Shown: positions 46,361 to 59,604, counted from the first letter of the stretch. The stretch: DNA of 64,000 bases from Steromphala cineraria (GCA_916613615.1 OU744730.1:29138882-29202881); one strand, 5' to 3'. Notes: generated by a model not told the origin, from the letters alone. Numbers and translations: made by a program.

Positions 46361-48514
46361 GTGACCCCAAAACATATAATTGTAGTTCACAACAAAATGA
46401 ACATACTTATCTTAATATGGCTTTTTGGAAACTCACTTATTGACTCATTGCAATTCCAACTCTTCATTGCTACAATTCAAAACGAAATAACTCTACTTTA
46501 GCTTCTTTCAAGTATCAAAGCGAGCACACCCCCTTCAGACAGTAACCTCCTGTCACGCTGTGTTGCACTTGCCTTAAATCATCTTATCTCTTCAAGCAGG
46601 CAAAGTATCTCTTCACCAAGTATTTTATCTACGGTTTCGCCCATGATAACTGTTCGGAAATAGATTCTTTTAAAGGTCACTCTGACCCGATTCGAGAGGA
46701 TGACGAATGACTTGCCCAGCCATCTAACCACGGATTACGGCAGTTTATAGTATCACGATTCTTCTATTACTTACAGCTCAGCTTTACGAAAGAGAAATCT
46801 CATTATTGATTTCTTGTTGGAATGCGACTGTCTCTTGCAAAGAAAACTTACCATGTTCTGTATATGTATTATTAGTAAATGCACGAAATATAATATTAGC
46901 TGTTGTTTTGTCAATGATATCCTGGAAGACTTGACATATACTATGTCTGCGGCTTTTGACTTAAAATAACATATTTAACATTTACACAATCAAAGGCTTA
47001 CTTTCGAATGTCACCGTTATGGCCATGAATTGACAAAGAGTCTATTACTTTCAGAAAAAAGTGGTTATTACATATCTTACAAATCTTTTATAAGTTTAGA
47101 ACGTTATTGTAAAAGCATAAGCCTATATGCATACTCCTTCCTCAGGTTATGTATGAAAAAAAGCGAGATACATATGTACAAAATAGGAGCAAATGAACAT
47201 TATCAAAGAAAATTGAGGGGTCTAAAAAACCCGAAGATAAATGCCTCCTATAAGCGAAACTTTATCTTAAAATCCAATAAAGCAGTTCTTAAACGAGCGC
47301 ATTATGCTTGGACAGCTGTCCAGGTACATTTCGAAACCTCAAAGGAATAAACGGTGTGTACACAAAAATGGCCACCAAACGTTTTCGTTGAATACAGGAT
47401 ATTTTCCCTTACGTTAACGGATCATCGGGTTTAGGTATGAGCTGATTGATACTCTGATGAAAACAAACATTAGGGATAATGTATTTTATGGAGGAAATTA
47501 AAACATATATTAAAAAAATAAATGTCCTGTTGTACCTTTAACGAAGAGCAGCGAAATCAAATTACTAATCCTCCCGTTATGATTGAAGAGTGCTTTCGTT
47601 TAAGCTGGACATGTTTGTTCACCTTGTGTCATGAATGATGATCAATAATTGTGGCTTTATCTTTCACTTCATCGACCCTCGTAATTGTCCTCAAATTGTT
47701 CCATATTGCAATATGCCCCGACGTTTGATCAACCTTACTTCTTTGCGGAAAGCTATTTAACCATGTAATATGATACAAAACGCTATATCAAAGACCACGC
47801 AAGCAAAAACGGAGTTGGAAGGTTAAAAGAACGGCGACCTTGTCATCTGTAACCACAGAACACCATGCACGTATGAAGCAACACATCTGTATTTCAGCGA
47901 TAATTTACGATAACCTCCTTTGTGTTTGGGATGATTTTACCAATACCCATTTAAAGCTTATATAATGTTATTTGTGACACCAGCTGTTATCCGGGATAAA
48001 GTCATGTATACTAGGAATAACCTTTGTTCTTTTTGTTTGTAACATCTGTATCCGTATTGATTGCAAGTTTCACGTTACTGAACATTAACGGTTCCTTTGT
48101 TCTTTACTAATTATATATGATTTGTTATTGATTAGTCATTTGACGATTTGATCACAATGTCATTATTCATATCGGATTACTATGTTGTTACACTGCATTT
48201 AACTACTTTGAAGTCAAGATGGTATATGGATCTGGTAAGGATGCTCTATTTTGTTTCAACAGCTGTCTATGTCACTGACATTTGGAAATTATGTTATGAT
48301 TTTGATTTATCCAAAATGTGGTACACTTTGCGAGTTGTCACATTGTCTAAATAAAGCGATGACCGACTGACTGATCTCACCTTGTTTTTGAAGGGATAGT
48401 CGACTAATTTTCGATACGACTTATAATAATAGTTTGACAATATGAATGGATTAAAAGTTAGATAACACACAATTACATGTTGAAAGTGACTTTTCGATGA
48501 CATAACAACAACGC
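46361..48514. other. Gene-free intron stretch
   Basis: Only short open frames without domain or splice support. No repeat family is recognised. Confidence 0.4.
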
Positions 48515-48740
48515 ACAGTCTTGTGCGGGGAGGGGACTTAATGAGGAAATCGGTAATTCTTGGTTCGAATCCCGCAACCACTTCGACTGTAGAGATTGTT
48601 CTATGTGTAGTGTGGTTAAGTACGATACCAAACTAAATGCGGAGCAACGCTTTCATTTCCGGTAATGTAGCTCGGTAGGTTTGTAACGCAATGTTCGTAA
48701 TTCGGGACGTCGGGGTTTGATTCCCGTCCGTGTCATAACA
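48515..48740 (+). repeat. Two tRNA-like fragments, probably SINE remnants
   Basis: GGTTCGAATCCCGCAACCAC (about 48560-48580) is a B box followed by SINE-like CGACTGTAGAGATTGTTC. A second unit at 48662-48731 has an A-box-like TAGCTCGGTAGG and a B-box-like GGGTTTGATTCCCGT. Neither folds into an evident complete tRNA by eye. Confidence 0.4.
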
Positions 48741-50816
48741 TGGATTGCAAACATGTATTTGCTTCAAAGATTAACACTCATCCAAAAAAGGATACTTTAG
48801 CGATTGCACAATGACCACAGGGTACCCAGCACATAACATTATTTTCAAATGTATTTAACGGGACAATAAAGAGATATATGTACGTTATTAGTTTGGTTGC
48901 AACCAAATCTATAAGGTTTTAGTACAACGTGCAATGGCATAGCTGTTAAGATCTGTTTTCATCGGAACGTCTTTCAAATCATCTACAATATCCCCGGCAA
49001 TCATATTTTATATATATGCAAACAGATGGCCAAACAATGTCGCATACAGAGGAAATAGTGCACATGCAAATTATGGATTCTTTTAATGACCATAACATTA
49101 CACCTCTGTTTCTCTGAAAACGTTTGAGAATGTACGTGAGGGATACAATTACTGAATAAACACATTCTATTTGTAAATATTTCAAATATGTGCATTATTT
49201 ATCAGTATATATTACGAGAATGTGTTTCCATACATACAGTTACTATTGAAACATAAACATAGTGTATTGAATTCAGCTTATTTTCATTCGGCATTCCATT
49301 GTAATCCTTTGTATTCAAGGTATCGCTTTCATTTGGAATTCATGTATATTTTACATGAACATCACTCAAATATTTGTTCCATTATCGTTTAACAACTTTG
49401 AAATCTAAATACTATTTCTTTTTATTTTAACTTGCTTTATCTTTATGGTTTGCAAATAGGGACCCGGGCATAGAATGCAGTTAGGTTATCGATTTCTTGC
49501 ATATTTGCTCACGACGGAATTTATAGATAATTCTTGTACTTGTTTGCTTTAGGATGTGTTAAATCATTCATACAAAAGCTTCTATAAATGATTTGAATAA
49601 ATGTCAGTTGCTTTGACAACGAATTTGTAGAATACGCGGGATAATTATCATTGTATCTAAAAGAAATAACTATTTCAATAATGAGAGTTTCTACTGCTGA
49701 TTCAATGTATTCAAGGTAAAAACTTAAATTTTGCAATGTTAAAAATATGAGTTATAATAGTTTATTCTATCTAAAGTATGATGCTGTGTATTGTTTTTCC
49801 TTGTTTTTATACAACACTACACCATGTTTATATTTCATATCTATGTGGAACGTCATATATCCCTTCACTTTCCTTTCCCTTGAGTTAGTTGTGTTTTTAA
49901 AAAAACTGGCACTTAACCGTCATAATTTCATATTTCAAGGTCAAAGAAGATATACGTGTTAAAGAGCACAAACACTTCATCTAAAGGCTTGTTTACTTTC
50001 TATTGATAATAATTGTTTTTTAAAAATTTCATTGACAAAAAGATTAAAGATGTTTTAATGAAGGTATTTAGTCTTGGTATCACATTATAGCATTTCTCGT
50101 ATAAAATCCTTGAATACAAATATCTCTGAACAAGCCAAATGTAATGAAACTAGTAATGCTAACGAAATAGCCATAAGAATACACGTTCATATGCATAGTG
50201 AGCTGAATGCATTTTTTGAACAAACTACATATTTGATTACTTTCACTTCATTATATGTCTTTGTTTACGATTTGTAAAAGTACACCTCTGAGAAAACAGC
50301 AGAACATCACTCAATTCAATAGAGTGCTTAACAGAGTTGAAGTCTTACCTGTAAACATAATATGTTAGCAGTCATGTTTTAATGGAATTATCTAATGCTT
50401 CAATAGAATTATCTGAACTATTTTTTATTTGTGATAATGGAAGTTAAACGATTATAATAAGAAGTAGATTATCTGTATTTGTCAAATGCGTATTTAGTGT
50501 TATCTCTTTTCAATCATGTTTGAATTAACTAATTTCAATCCTAAATGTTAACCGAATCCACATTTACATAGCCCTAACTGGAATCACAACGAAATATTTA
50601 TCTGTTGAACTCCCTAATGTCTCTCAACATCCAGCGCGGTTCCATTGTTATGTTTACAAATACAGAGTGTGTATCAAATATTGTCGATGGCTCTCGAATG
50701 ACACATCAAGGTCTATGATGACACTGAAATACCATAGAGTAGGCTATCGATTGTCCTGAGTGAATAGGAAAGCTTGTATAGGCGAGCCTAAAAGCTTCAT
50801 AAATGTGTTTACTCAC
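48741..50816. other. Gene-free intron stretch, AT-rich
   Basis: I see no exon, RNA gene or element here. Confidence 0.4.
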
Positions 50817-50904
50817 ACTTTTCAGATGATTTCCCGCATGTGACGGCTGAGAGTCCACAGATGATGATGACAGTTTGGTAAATCCTTGGAAGCATCAATG
50901 CCAT
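50817..50904 (-). CDS. Signal-peptide exon of the CUB-LDLa membrane protein
   Basis: The minus-strand ATG at 50902-50904 has a good context (AAGATGG). It reads MALMLPRIYQTVIIICGLSA then VTCGKSSEK. A short basic start, a hydrophobic core TVIIICGLSAV and small residues before the likely cleavage site make a secretion signal. It ends at AAAAGT|GTGAGT, a strong donor, in phase 1, which fits the CUB exon 15.4 kb away. The join adds Y then KLPGPDC. Another frame here is open with an alternative upstream ATG (51014-51016) and another hydrophobic start, but it hits a stop before this donor. Confidence 0.5.
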
Positions 50905-52800
50905 CTTCCATGTTCGGATCCGAGCAACTGGTTGCAGTATGTAGACACGTACATCCCAATTGTTGCAGCGTTAAAAGAACATAGACGAGCCGTACAGAGC
51001 AAGGATTTTCCGACATGCAATCGCAGTCACTGCATTGATTATTGACACAACAGAGATAAGCATTTTCAATAGTGATAACAATTGCACGAATGTGCCCCAG
51101 AAATTCTGTCCCCTTCTAAATCCAGCGCTGTGATTAATTTCAAATGTAGCTCATTCATATCACCACGCAATGGAAATCCTCAGTTCCTCAATTGAAGCCC
51201 TGTCTAGGCCACATCGCCTGAATTGAGCAACCTGTTGAATCACGATAAAAGCAACGCTATCATGTTTCCATGGCAACCGCTCAAACATCTCTACTGATTC
51301 TCAATATGAGTATATAGTAATCTCATATGCACATGTATTTTGCTTAGCACGAGCTATTGTCCCGTATTCCTCATTTCCTCCTGGCGCTCTTTGCCGGGCT
51401 TTCAAAGTAATCTCCGATTATCACACGGTACAATAGAAGACCAAGGACATGTTTGATGAGCCCAGCCTTCGTGACTGGGAACTGTTATCAGAAGAGCTCT
51501 GTTGCAATGACAGAACATATGTTTTCCCCGGCAATGCAATTATGTGTATTTATGGAATACAGATAACACAATTGTGTTCTTGTATTTATTCCAACGCCTG
51601 AACGTTGAGATAATCGACGGTTTATCAAAATATAAATTTGTGTAATTAAGTAGTTAATCAGACCAATTTTCAAAAGTTTAGTTTAGATTCTCGCACAGCT
51701 TTAAAATGCGATCTGTTTTATTTGATAAATCCAAAAGTCCACATAATTCTTGTTATATCCGCATAAGGAATATTTTCAAAATATTTCATCCTCAAGACAA
51801 GACAGGTTCCAAAACAGAGTAACACGAGAGCTTGAAGCTTCAGCGCTATGGTATATCCACAGAGAGCCGATACATGGTAGCGCTCCTCTCTATCCAATCT
51901 GTTGCGTCTAGCACTTGTTGATGGTCTCGTCGGATTATTCCAGTTGTTGCTTTATATGTGCGTGATCTCCATCGACTTTCTTGTGCAAGTGCAAACACAA
52001 GACGATCCCTTCCACATGATAAAGGAAAGCAAAATTCATTTGTCGCCGGTCCGTGAACCAGTTTACTGTAACATGCTTTGTTCTCATGTACCGTCAACAT
52101 GAGAGTCGTGTGCCACATCGATTGGACTGAGCCACGCCAGCCGCAGTTGATGGAACTAAAGTCCTCGACTAAACTCCGCGCTTCGCTGTGCCAATTCGCT
52201 GTCACCCGGCCACGTAAAGTACCGCGTAGGTAGGCAGGGCCTAGTGGTCATAACGCTGTAGGGAGCGCGGCAGACTCTCCAGACCTTATCTGCCACTGCT
52301 TGGGAGGTTAAGCAGAAGGCGGGAGCAGATATATGGGCAATGGGTTCTGTCAAGGGCTTCCTCTGGTATTGGCATTAATTCTGCTGCGATAGTGTGAGCG
52401 AATTCCTGTCGAAGCTCTTGACAGTCAAGGTGGAAGTGTAGGCACCTGATGAAGGCGATGATTAAATTGAATGGTTCAATCAAAACCCCATCGGATCGTT
52501 TATTACCACAGAGTGTGAAACCCGTCGATTACCAGCAGGGCACTTTTCGCTATAAAGTCAATCAAATGCCCTGTGGTAATCCAGTCAATCTCAACTGGAC
52601 ACGAGAGGAATCCTATAGCAGTGTTAGGTTGCAGCCGATACCGAGAAGTCAGAATCAATTCTAATAGCAACGAGACAGTTTCCGACTCGCCAAGAGTGCC
52701 TATTTGATCAGTCACACGAAATAGGGGCAGCGCCTTAAGTGAATATTTACTTCTGACGCCGAGAACTATCAGAGAGCCATTGAAGGGCCTGAAACAGACA
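50905..52800 (-). promoter_or_regulatory. GC-richer region upstream of the signal-peptide exon
   Basis: From about 51840 to 52760 base composition shifts to clearly more G, C and CpG than the surroundings (CGCGCTTCGC, CACCCGGCCACG, GGGAGCGCGGC). Lying 1-2 kb upstream of the first coding exon on the minus strand, it could be promoter or 5' UTR. Overlapping open frames on both strands have no recognised domain. No TATA box or initiator was assigned. Confidence 0.3.
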
Positions 52801-54485
52801 AGTTCAGCTGGTTTAGTTTGATCAACTTACCATAAGTACTAATCAGAACCATAGTAAGTAAATTAGCTTATGAAGTGAACTGAGAAGGGCTTTGTGGTGT
52901 GCCAGTTCCTTATTGAGTCAGCTCACCGCGGACCAACCAGTGATGTAATTGTAAGCCGTGTACACACATCGGACCAAAGGTTTCTATCGGTTGGTGGCTA
53001 TTTACACAACTGGCAGCATTTATCACTTGCGTTAAACACTTGGCAGAAAAGGAAACTTTAAATAGAAAGGAAAGTTTGCTGAGCTAGCAATGTTCAAATT
53101 ATCGAATGGCGACATTCGTCTTAACATTGGCATTGTAAAAGACACCAGGGTATAACCAAGATGACAAATGCATTCGCTGAATATATTTTGTTATTTTGTT
53201 TCGCAACATGTAGTCAATGTCAGTGACACAAGGCAGAGGATTAATATAAATATAATATAAATCTGGATCCCTTTGTCTTCCAAACCGTTAAAAGGAGCAT
53301 CACCTTTACATTAGTTTGAATATTTTGCTTCGTTTATCACGTATTTCAGATCACTTGACATTTTAAACTATGTAAATTATTTAAATTCTTATATATTTCA
53401 ATTTAACATCATTCATACATGTAAGTAAGGAAAGGTTCAGAATGACCTTATAATTGTTTAATTGTTAAAATAATTATCATTCATTATTAATTTAATTAAT
53501 TGATTGATATAAAAGCGATTACACGAATTATGAAGGGGTAATTGACTTTTGGAACTTACATCGTTTGACACCTGTCCTTCACATTTGTATTTCAAGCATC
53601 TAATATTCAAATCTTCATAAACAACAGTATGCATGTAGCCAAATCCAATAACACCTCGCTATTTTATGATATATATATATATATTTCCTTTTATGCAAAT
53701 TCAAAAATAACGTAATTCCAAACATACTCATATATCGTTAATTTTCATACAAGTACATGATATACGTTTATACTTATGGTACATTTGCAAGTCATTCTTA
53801 CATAAGTGCTAATATTGATTATACAGACTGCAATACAATAAATCCATATATTCCAATTTACTTCTCGGTCACTGAAATTTTCTGGATTAAATGTGTTATG
53901 TCATCCCTCTACATATACCATTTACTCTACAGATTAGTATTCAAATCTTAGTATCAGCTATTGTATTTTTTCAGGATGATGTGTTGTTATGTCACCCCCT
54001 AATAGCTTTAGGTTTCACTTACATGTACATGGACCGAGATTCGCATCTTGTTCCATTAGTGGTACGTTATCGATCATTTCCTGGACCGATTTGGATGGTG
54101 AGTTACGTAACGTATTGATGGAGTGATTATGAGCCATTAGCATGTCAAGATTGACAAATTTCTGGCTCGTCGTATCTGGTTTGCGTCAAAACGAACTTAT
54201 ATTTTCACAATGTATATTATATGGTCAACGTCCGTTACAAAACGACACAACACATGTTGCGAGGTCAGACAAAAATAAATATGTCATCAAATACATGCAA
54301 TAATGATTATTAATAAGCAATGGCATTTTGACATATATATCATATACATTATACGTAGCCTTCTTTAAAATATAGCAATTACATTATAATGTGCACGCCG
54401 CTCATGACTGCTATGTAGCACAAACCCTGCTAAACAATTTCAGCATTTAATATTCAAATATCCATTAACAGCAAACTCTCTTCAA
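52801..54485. other. Gene-free stretch with (AT)n
   Basis: ATATATATATATATAT lies near 53670-53686. No coding or element signature is recognised. A CATACTCATATATCG block at 53724 recurs at 54929, near a CAATAACACCTC / CTAATAACACCTC pair, so the two sides of element K share a local duplication. Confidence 0.35.
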
Positions 54486-54801
54486 CAGAGGCAGATCATG
54501 TCATGAAATGTTGATACAGCCTCTGTTATATTACGCCGAAATCACTGGGTTCCGGCAGTTTCCCCTGGCGGACAAAAACTGCACCACAATCCATTTGAAT
54601 TTCTTTATCAAATGACAACGCTTATCGCATGGAAAAGGGTGGTTTATATCACAATACCTTTGCCATCATTTGGTAGCCAAAACGATGATTTAGAAACAGC
54701 GTCGCTGATTGCCTCCAGTCAGGCGTCTCCCATTCTATCCCAAAAAGTCGGCGTAATATAACAGAGGCTGTATCAACATTTCATGAGTTGATCTGCCTCT
54801 G
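54486..54801. mobile_element. Fold-back MITE K, complete
   Basis: The 54-bp terminal inverted repeats begin CAGAGGCAGATCA and include GTTGATACAGCCTCTGTTAT and ATTACGCCGA. The two arms differ at only a few positions. The interior holds GACAACGCTTATCGCATGG and ACAATACCTTTGCC, shared with 27838-28043. Non-coding. Confidence 0.7.
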
Positions 54802-55683
54802 TGTGGAGAGAATGTAAACAACAATATTCTACAGTATTAATGTCGTCAAATCTAATAACACCTCCAATTTTATGATATATATACTATCCCTTTATGCAAA
54901 TTCACAAATAACGTTATAATTCTTAATATACTCATATATCGTAATTTTCATACAAGTACACTAATTGTTTCATGCCAACCACATGTACGAAACCAGATAC
55001 AGATTTAAAGATCACATACTATTTTTCTTCCACTCGCGGACCTTTGTTATGACTGATTAGTGTATTTTTAGGTAATAAGTGTTGTTATCTCTACTTTTTA
55101 TATCAATATATCAGCCTGACAAAATGTGGTCTGGTTTCCATTAGTCAGACCGTAGCTTTATCGATGTTCTTATCCTCTTCTGATGCTAATTCATTGACCA
55201 AGGTAATAAGGAACGTGACTGATATTGGATTTTGTAATTAACAATGTATCTAATTACCCTCTACTAACAAGCCAGAGCCTAAATGAAACTTGGAAAATCG
55301 TTTCCATGTCGTCGTTAGTTATTTTCCCTTATTAAGGGAACGAAATTTGATGCTTAATAAGTATTGAGAATACAGGTGTTTACAATTTTCTTCCTCGGCT
55401 GATTCGCTTGGTGATGGGGATCGTTAAGTGTATTGTAGTAATGCATGTATGTAAGTCTTAATAATATCTCAACATTTTCTTTCAAAACAAAATTGGATTA
55501 GGGAATGAAAAGACATCCGGCGTTCGTCTGTCTTTCTACCAGTCTTTTCTTTGATTGTTTTTTGTTGGTTGTCATATTCCCCTCAAAAGGTTTGAGATAA
55601 CTTAGTCAAATATAAAGTCACTCTGAGCATACTATCAGGTGACCCTTCATATCAATTGCTTTGTAGTTACTTCTTACAACAAG
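54802..55683. other. Gene-free stretch
   Basis: Apart from the duplicated ACTCATATATCG block nothing is recognised. Confidence 0.35.
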
Positions 55684-55970
55684 GGCGGGTTAGCGCAGTG
55701 GTTATCGCGTTCGCTTCCGGATCATGATGCCCGGATTTCGAATCCCGCGTGGGGCTCTTCAATTTTTTTCTGCGGTAGAACACTGTTTACACTGAAGTTC
55801 AGCGCAGTACCACCTATGGTTGCTAGTTACAGCCGATGCCTGCAGGTTTCACCGCAAATCATAACCACTATTATCGCGGGATTTCTCCTTGTAATAACAC
55901 TAGCAGTCGTGATATAAGTGAAAAACTCTTAAACGTGGCGTAAAACAGAAATTCACCTCACCTCGGAAAA
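55684..55970 (+). mobile_element. tRNA-derived SINE, copy 2
   Basis: The A box GGGTTAGCGCAGTGGTTATC and B box GATTTCGAATCCCGC are followed by the shared body CAGCGCAGTACCACCTATGG, CCGATGCCTGCAGG and ATAACACTAGCAG. It ends TTCACCTCACCTCGG. AACAAG on both sides may be a short target duplication. It is the same family as 45231-45564. Confidence 0.8.
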
Positions 55971-56867
55971 AACAAGAGCGATAAAATGGTGGCATTCCTT
56001 AAGGGGTCACTCTTCATCCAGGTTTATGATTCCTTATTATCTTTAAAAAGAAATTAGAATTTGAAATAATAAGAAACAAATATCGTGATCCTTGTGGTAT
56101 ATATGTCATTGACAATTGAGAACTGTTGATTGGTAATCTTGTCAATCTAAAAAAATGCATGTCATAGAAAACGTTTGACGTCAAAAAAGTATTATTCAAA
56201 TACGTAATCTGTTAAAATTGATAGGCTTAGCTACTCAACGAGGTTTTGAAGTTTCTGAAATAATTCCAAGTCTTATTTTAGAGGGAACATTTTCATGAAA
56301 TAAAAAATGTATATTTCAAAGCAAATACCTTTTCCATTTAGAATATTCTGTTTATATCCAAATAATGGTTCACTTTGAGTGTGTTATGGCTTCAGAAGAG
56401 ATTTCTTAGGGTTGCCATGGATACTAATACTGCAGCAAATTTAGGCTAATCATTGTGAAGCAGGCCATTTATCTGCAGGAACTAATGGAGTATCTTGACA
56501 GAAGTCTTTGACATAAGTAGCAAGCGTATCAACTCGAGCCCCAAACATAATAAGTCATTCCAAATTATCTAGTACAAACATGTAGAGGAGAGTGACGCCA
56601 AGAATGTGATTTCATTTTCGCGTGTTTAAGTTTGTTCCTCTTTGTATTTATGTATTTATAATTAACAAGTTTTATGGAAAATCGTAGAAAACTTTCGTTT
56701 TAAGTCATAACAAATATTTAAATGGCATTCCTTGAAAGGCATTTAGAAATGAATTATCAGGAACTTACAGATTTCGTCATTTTCATGATGTTGAGTAACC
56801 AGACTTTAACCATCAATTTGTGTTTTTCTGTCATGTAACATATTGATGGTGATGACAATAAACACTT
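55971..56867. other. Gene-free stretch
   Basis: No gene, RNA or element recognised. Confidence 0.4.
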
Positions 56868-58000
56868 CACTCACGGGCAAAAGAAAGTATAGGTTAACTT
56901 TCAATGCTCACAACATAAAAACTAAAGATAATATTTCAATGCCGCGAAGATGATTTTATAGCACAATCAAATGAAAAAAAATCCAAACAAACAGATTTCG
57001 TTTGATCACTCCAGTATATTTCTGCAATCTCATTTAAATAAGCAGGGGGTCAAATTTCATTGATTTCAAGTGTCTCAATTATCAACATGGAGACCACAAA
57101 CATTCTCTGTTGTTGTCAATAACATGTGTGACCTCCCGCCACGTCAATACAGGCACGAACACGTCTCCTCATCGACTTTGTAAAACGTCGGTATACATTG
57201 CTACTTTTTTCTAAGATCGAAACGCTCACCTCGGTGCCTGTATACCCTCTATCTTCTATCGTTGTGACACAGACAGAAACGACTTTCTTCTGTGAATAAG
57301 ACTCGTCTCCAGTTCCGTGCTTGCCATTTGAAAACTCATCGTGCCAATTGAAGTTGACGACGCTTATGTTGAGGGGTCAAGGCTACCCCCTGGAAGGGGC
57401 GATAAGCCTGAATCCCTGCTGCACGTAATCTCCTTGACAATGTACGACTACTAACACGATGACCAAGAGCCGTTGGCTCTGTTTCCATTGCCGTTACACA
57501 CATCAGATGAATGGTCCGGATGAAGTGACCTTCTTGATGCGTTGTAACCCGTGGTCTTCCACTTCGGGGTCTGTCCAGGGTCTGACCAGTCTGTCCGTTA
57601 CGTTACATAAGCCTGGACACAGTCAGTGGCGTGCAATGGAACGTTCAAGCAATGTGGCCTTGTGTTGCTCCCATTTCGGCCATTCCAATAGCTCCTTCTC
57701 TTTGTTCCTGAGTCAACCTCGCCATTCTTTTTGTGTTTTTTCAGCTGCTATGATATGACAGTATCAAGGAAATCAATTGATACATATTGTATGCACTTAA
57801 TCTTCATGCAATTGGTTTTAAACGGAATTCATGACTTTTCCGGTTTCTAAAAAATATAGCAACACAAGTTGCGTTTTTGCTATATTTATTATGTATTTTA
57901 AGGCATGCCATTAGGTTAAGTATAACTAACATTTGGTATGATCAATAGTTTTAAATTTATATCAATATGAAAGACCTATACTTTCTTTTGCCCGTGAGTG
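56868..58000 (-). mobile_element. Tc1/mariner transposon with decayed transposase
   Basis: Perfect 26-bp terminal inverted repeats start CACTCACGGGCAAAAGAAAG at 56868 and end with the reverse complement at 58000. TA follows on the right, TT precedes on the left. Transposase reads on the minus strand from ATG 57723-57725: a helix-turn-helix start MARLTQEQREGAIGMAEMGA, a GRPR-type linker (RPRSGRPRVT), TLSRRLRAAGIQAYRPF and WRRVLFTEESRF. At least five in-frame stops occur. The second catalytic aspartate region reads FTEES instead of FTDES, and the C-terminal DDE part past about 57130 is unrecognisable. Removing no bases keeps one frame, so decay was mostly by substitution. Confidence 0.85.
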
Positions 58001-59031
58001 TATTTTACTTTAACCATGTCGATCTAATCGGATCAACGTGATGATATTTCTCAAATATTTCTTTAAAGGAATTGAATAAAAAGTATGGCTGATCATGATT
58101 TCAATAGTGTGTTCCGAAAGGTATATATAATCGTGCATTGAGTATCCAAAATTCTACCTTTGGCAAGAGACAAAAAATGTTTAAACTTAAAATAAGATGT
58201 AGACATATATCCAATCACAGTGAATACGTTTGCTGTTTACGATAGATAAGAAAATCACATCCTTTGTTCAGATTTAACAACCCAATTCCACATTGACAAC
58301 TTTACCAATACAGTTCTCGATGACAATTACAAGTGCTATCCACGATCAATATTTTTCATTTCACAAACATCAATTGGTATTGAAGAGCTTTCACGCTGAT
58401 GTTATGCTAGAGTAAACAAACGATTTTCTCCCGCGTTTCTGATTGTCATATACCAATTGGTTATATTGTGGAAATGTCCCTTGTAAGAAATCTCATTTTA
58501 TATTATAGATGGAAGTCCAATTGTCTTTTCCTTCTGGATAGCAAATCGATTGGGGTCAAGAAATATTCACATCAATATAGATAGATGCTTGTTTTTGTAT
58601 AGGATATTAGTTTGTAATATATTTATGTCTTTGATAACTAAGACATAATTGTCTAAACCGAAAAGCACAATAGCAAGGTTTTCGATGCCCTAAAAATGCC
58701 AAATCTCATTACTCAGTCCTATTATCCATAGTAAGTATCCAAAAGTAATCAATTATTACAAGACAAGTACTAACTGCCGTGTGTGAAAACCTTTTATTCA
58801 TATGATTCAAAATGTATTATTATAGCTTAAATTGAACTTTGTACGCTCGTAACGATGATTCGTTATGTATTCTAGATTATTACCCACGTGGTACTTCGAA
58901 GAACAACTGTTTCATATCTTTAAACCAACAACAGTGTCTTATAGTATCAGCCGTAATACTTGAAATGTAATAAAATAAAATGAGACAGATTCATACACAA
59001 TCAATGAAGAGCCAACACCACACTGTCATCT
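58001..59031. other. Gene-free stretch
   Basis: A minus-strand AATAAA (complement of 58792-58797) is the only feature noted; it could serve the exon candidate at 59032-59138. Confidence 0.3.
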
Positions 59032-59138
59032 TCAAGGACAGCCAGACTGCTTCAGAACCATTATACATGGTATTCCTCTGGGAGTCTTGGTAACGGTGAC
59101 CGTAGCAGTGTTTGTTACTTTGACGTGATAGGGTTCAA
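59032..59138 (-). CDS. Candidate last exon of a minus-strand gene (doubtful)
   Basis: The acceptor CACGAGATTTCAG precedes 107 nt that in phase 1 read EPYHVKVTNTATVTVTKTPR then GIPCIMVLKQSGCP and stop. Composition looks protein-like (alternating T/V, then a cysteine-bearing end) and a poly(A) signal lies about 235 bases downstream. No domain is recognised and no upstream exon was found to the window edge. Confidence 0.2.
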
Positions 59139-59604
59139 CTGAAATCTCGTGGGTGATTCAACTCTAACGAATATGATAATTCAACCTTCATTTTATGACA
59201 GAAAATATTTGTTTTTGATAATAAGATACTCTCAGTTACCAAGTTACCATATGTCGGTTAAGTAATAAATATATTCACACTTCTTGAGGTGTATCGCTCA
59301 ATTCAAACAGGAGGTGTATTGAGTGATGTACCGAGGTGTGGGTGTATCTGACTTATACCCCACATCAGTCGAGTTATATTGGACGAAAAACCGGCTGTAC
59401 ATTATTCTCTTTGTATAAATGTCTTGACCTAACTTGTTTAAACCAAAGTAACAATACCTCTTCTCATTACGATTTAAAAAAAAACCATATACTGACTTCA
59501 TTTGATTAGAATTTGATACAAACTTGAACTTATACATAGGCTTAGATAGGAAAATATAACAATCTAGATATGACACAACAACAATTACCGCTACTTGTAT
59601 CAAT
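59139..59604. other. Gene-free stretch
   Basis: Nothing recognised. Confidence 0.4.

Noticed and set aside
50822..51016. Alternative minus-strand frame with another hydrophobic N terminus
   Set aside because: It reaches a stop before the strong GTGAGT donor. The other frame has a good start context, a signal peptide and the right exit phase.
51846..52205. 119-codon minus-strand open frame
   Set aside because: It is explained by higher GC and fewer stop codons; no domain, splice or start support.
57459..57758. Plus-strand 99-codon open frame
   Set aside because: It is antisense to the Tc1/mariner transposase, which is the recognisable reading.
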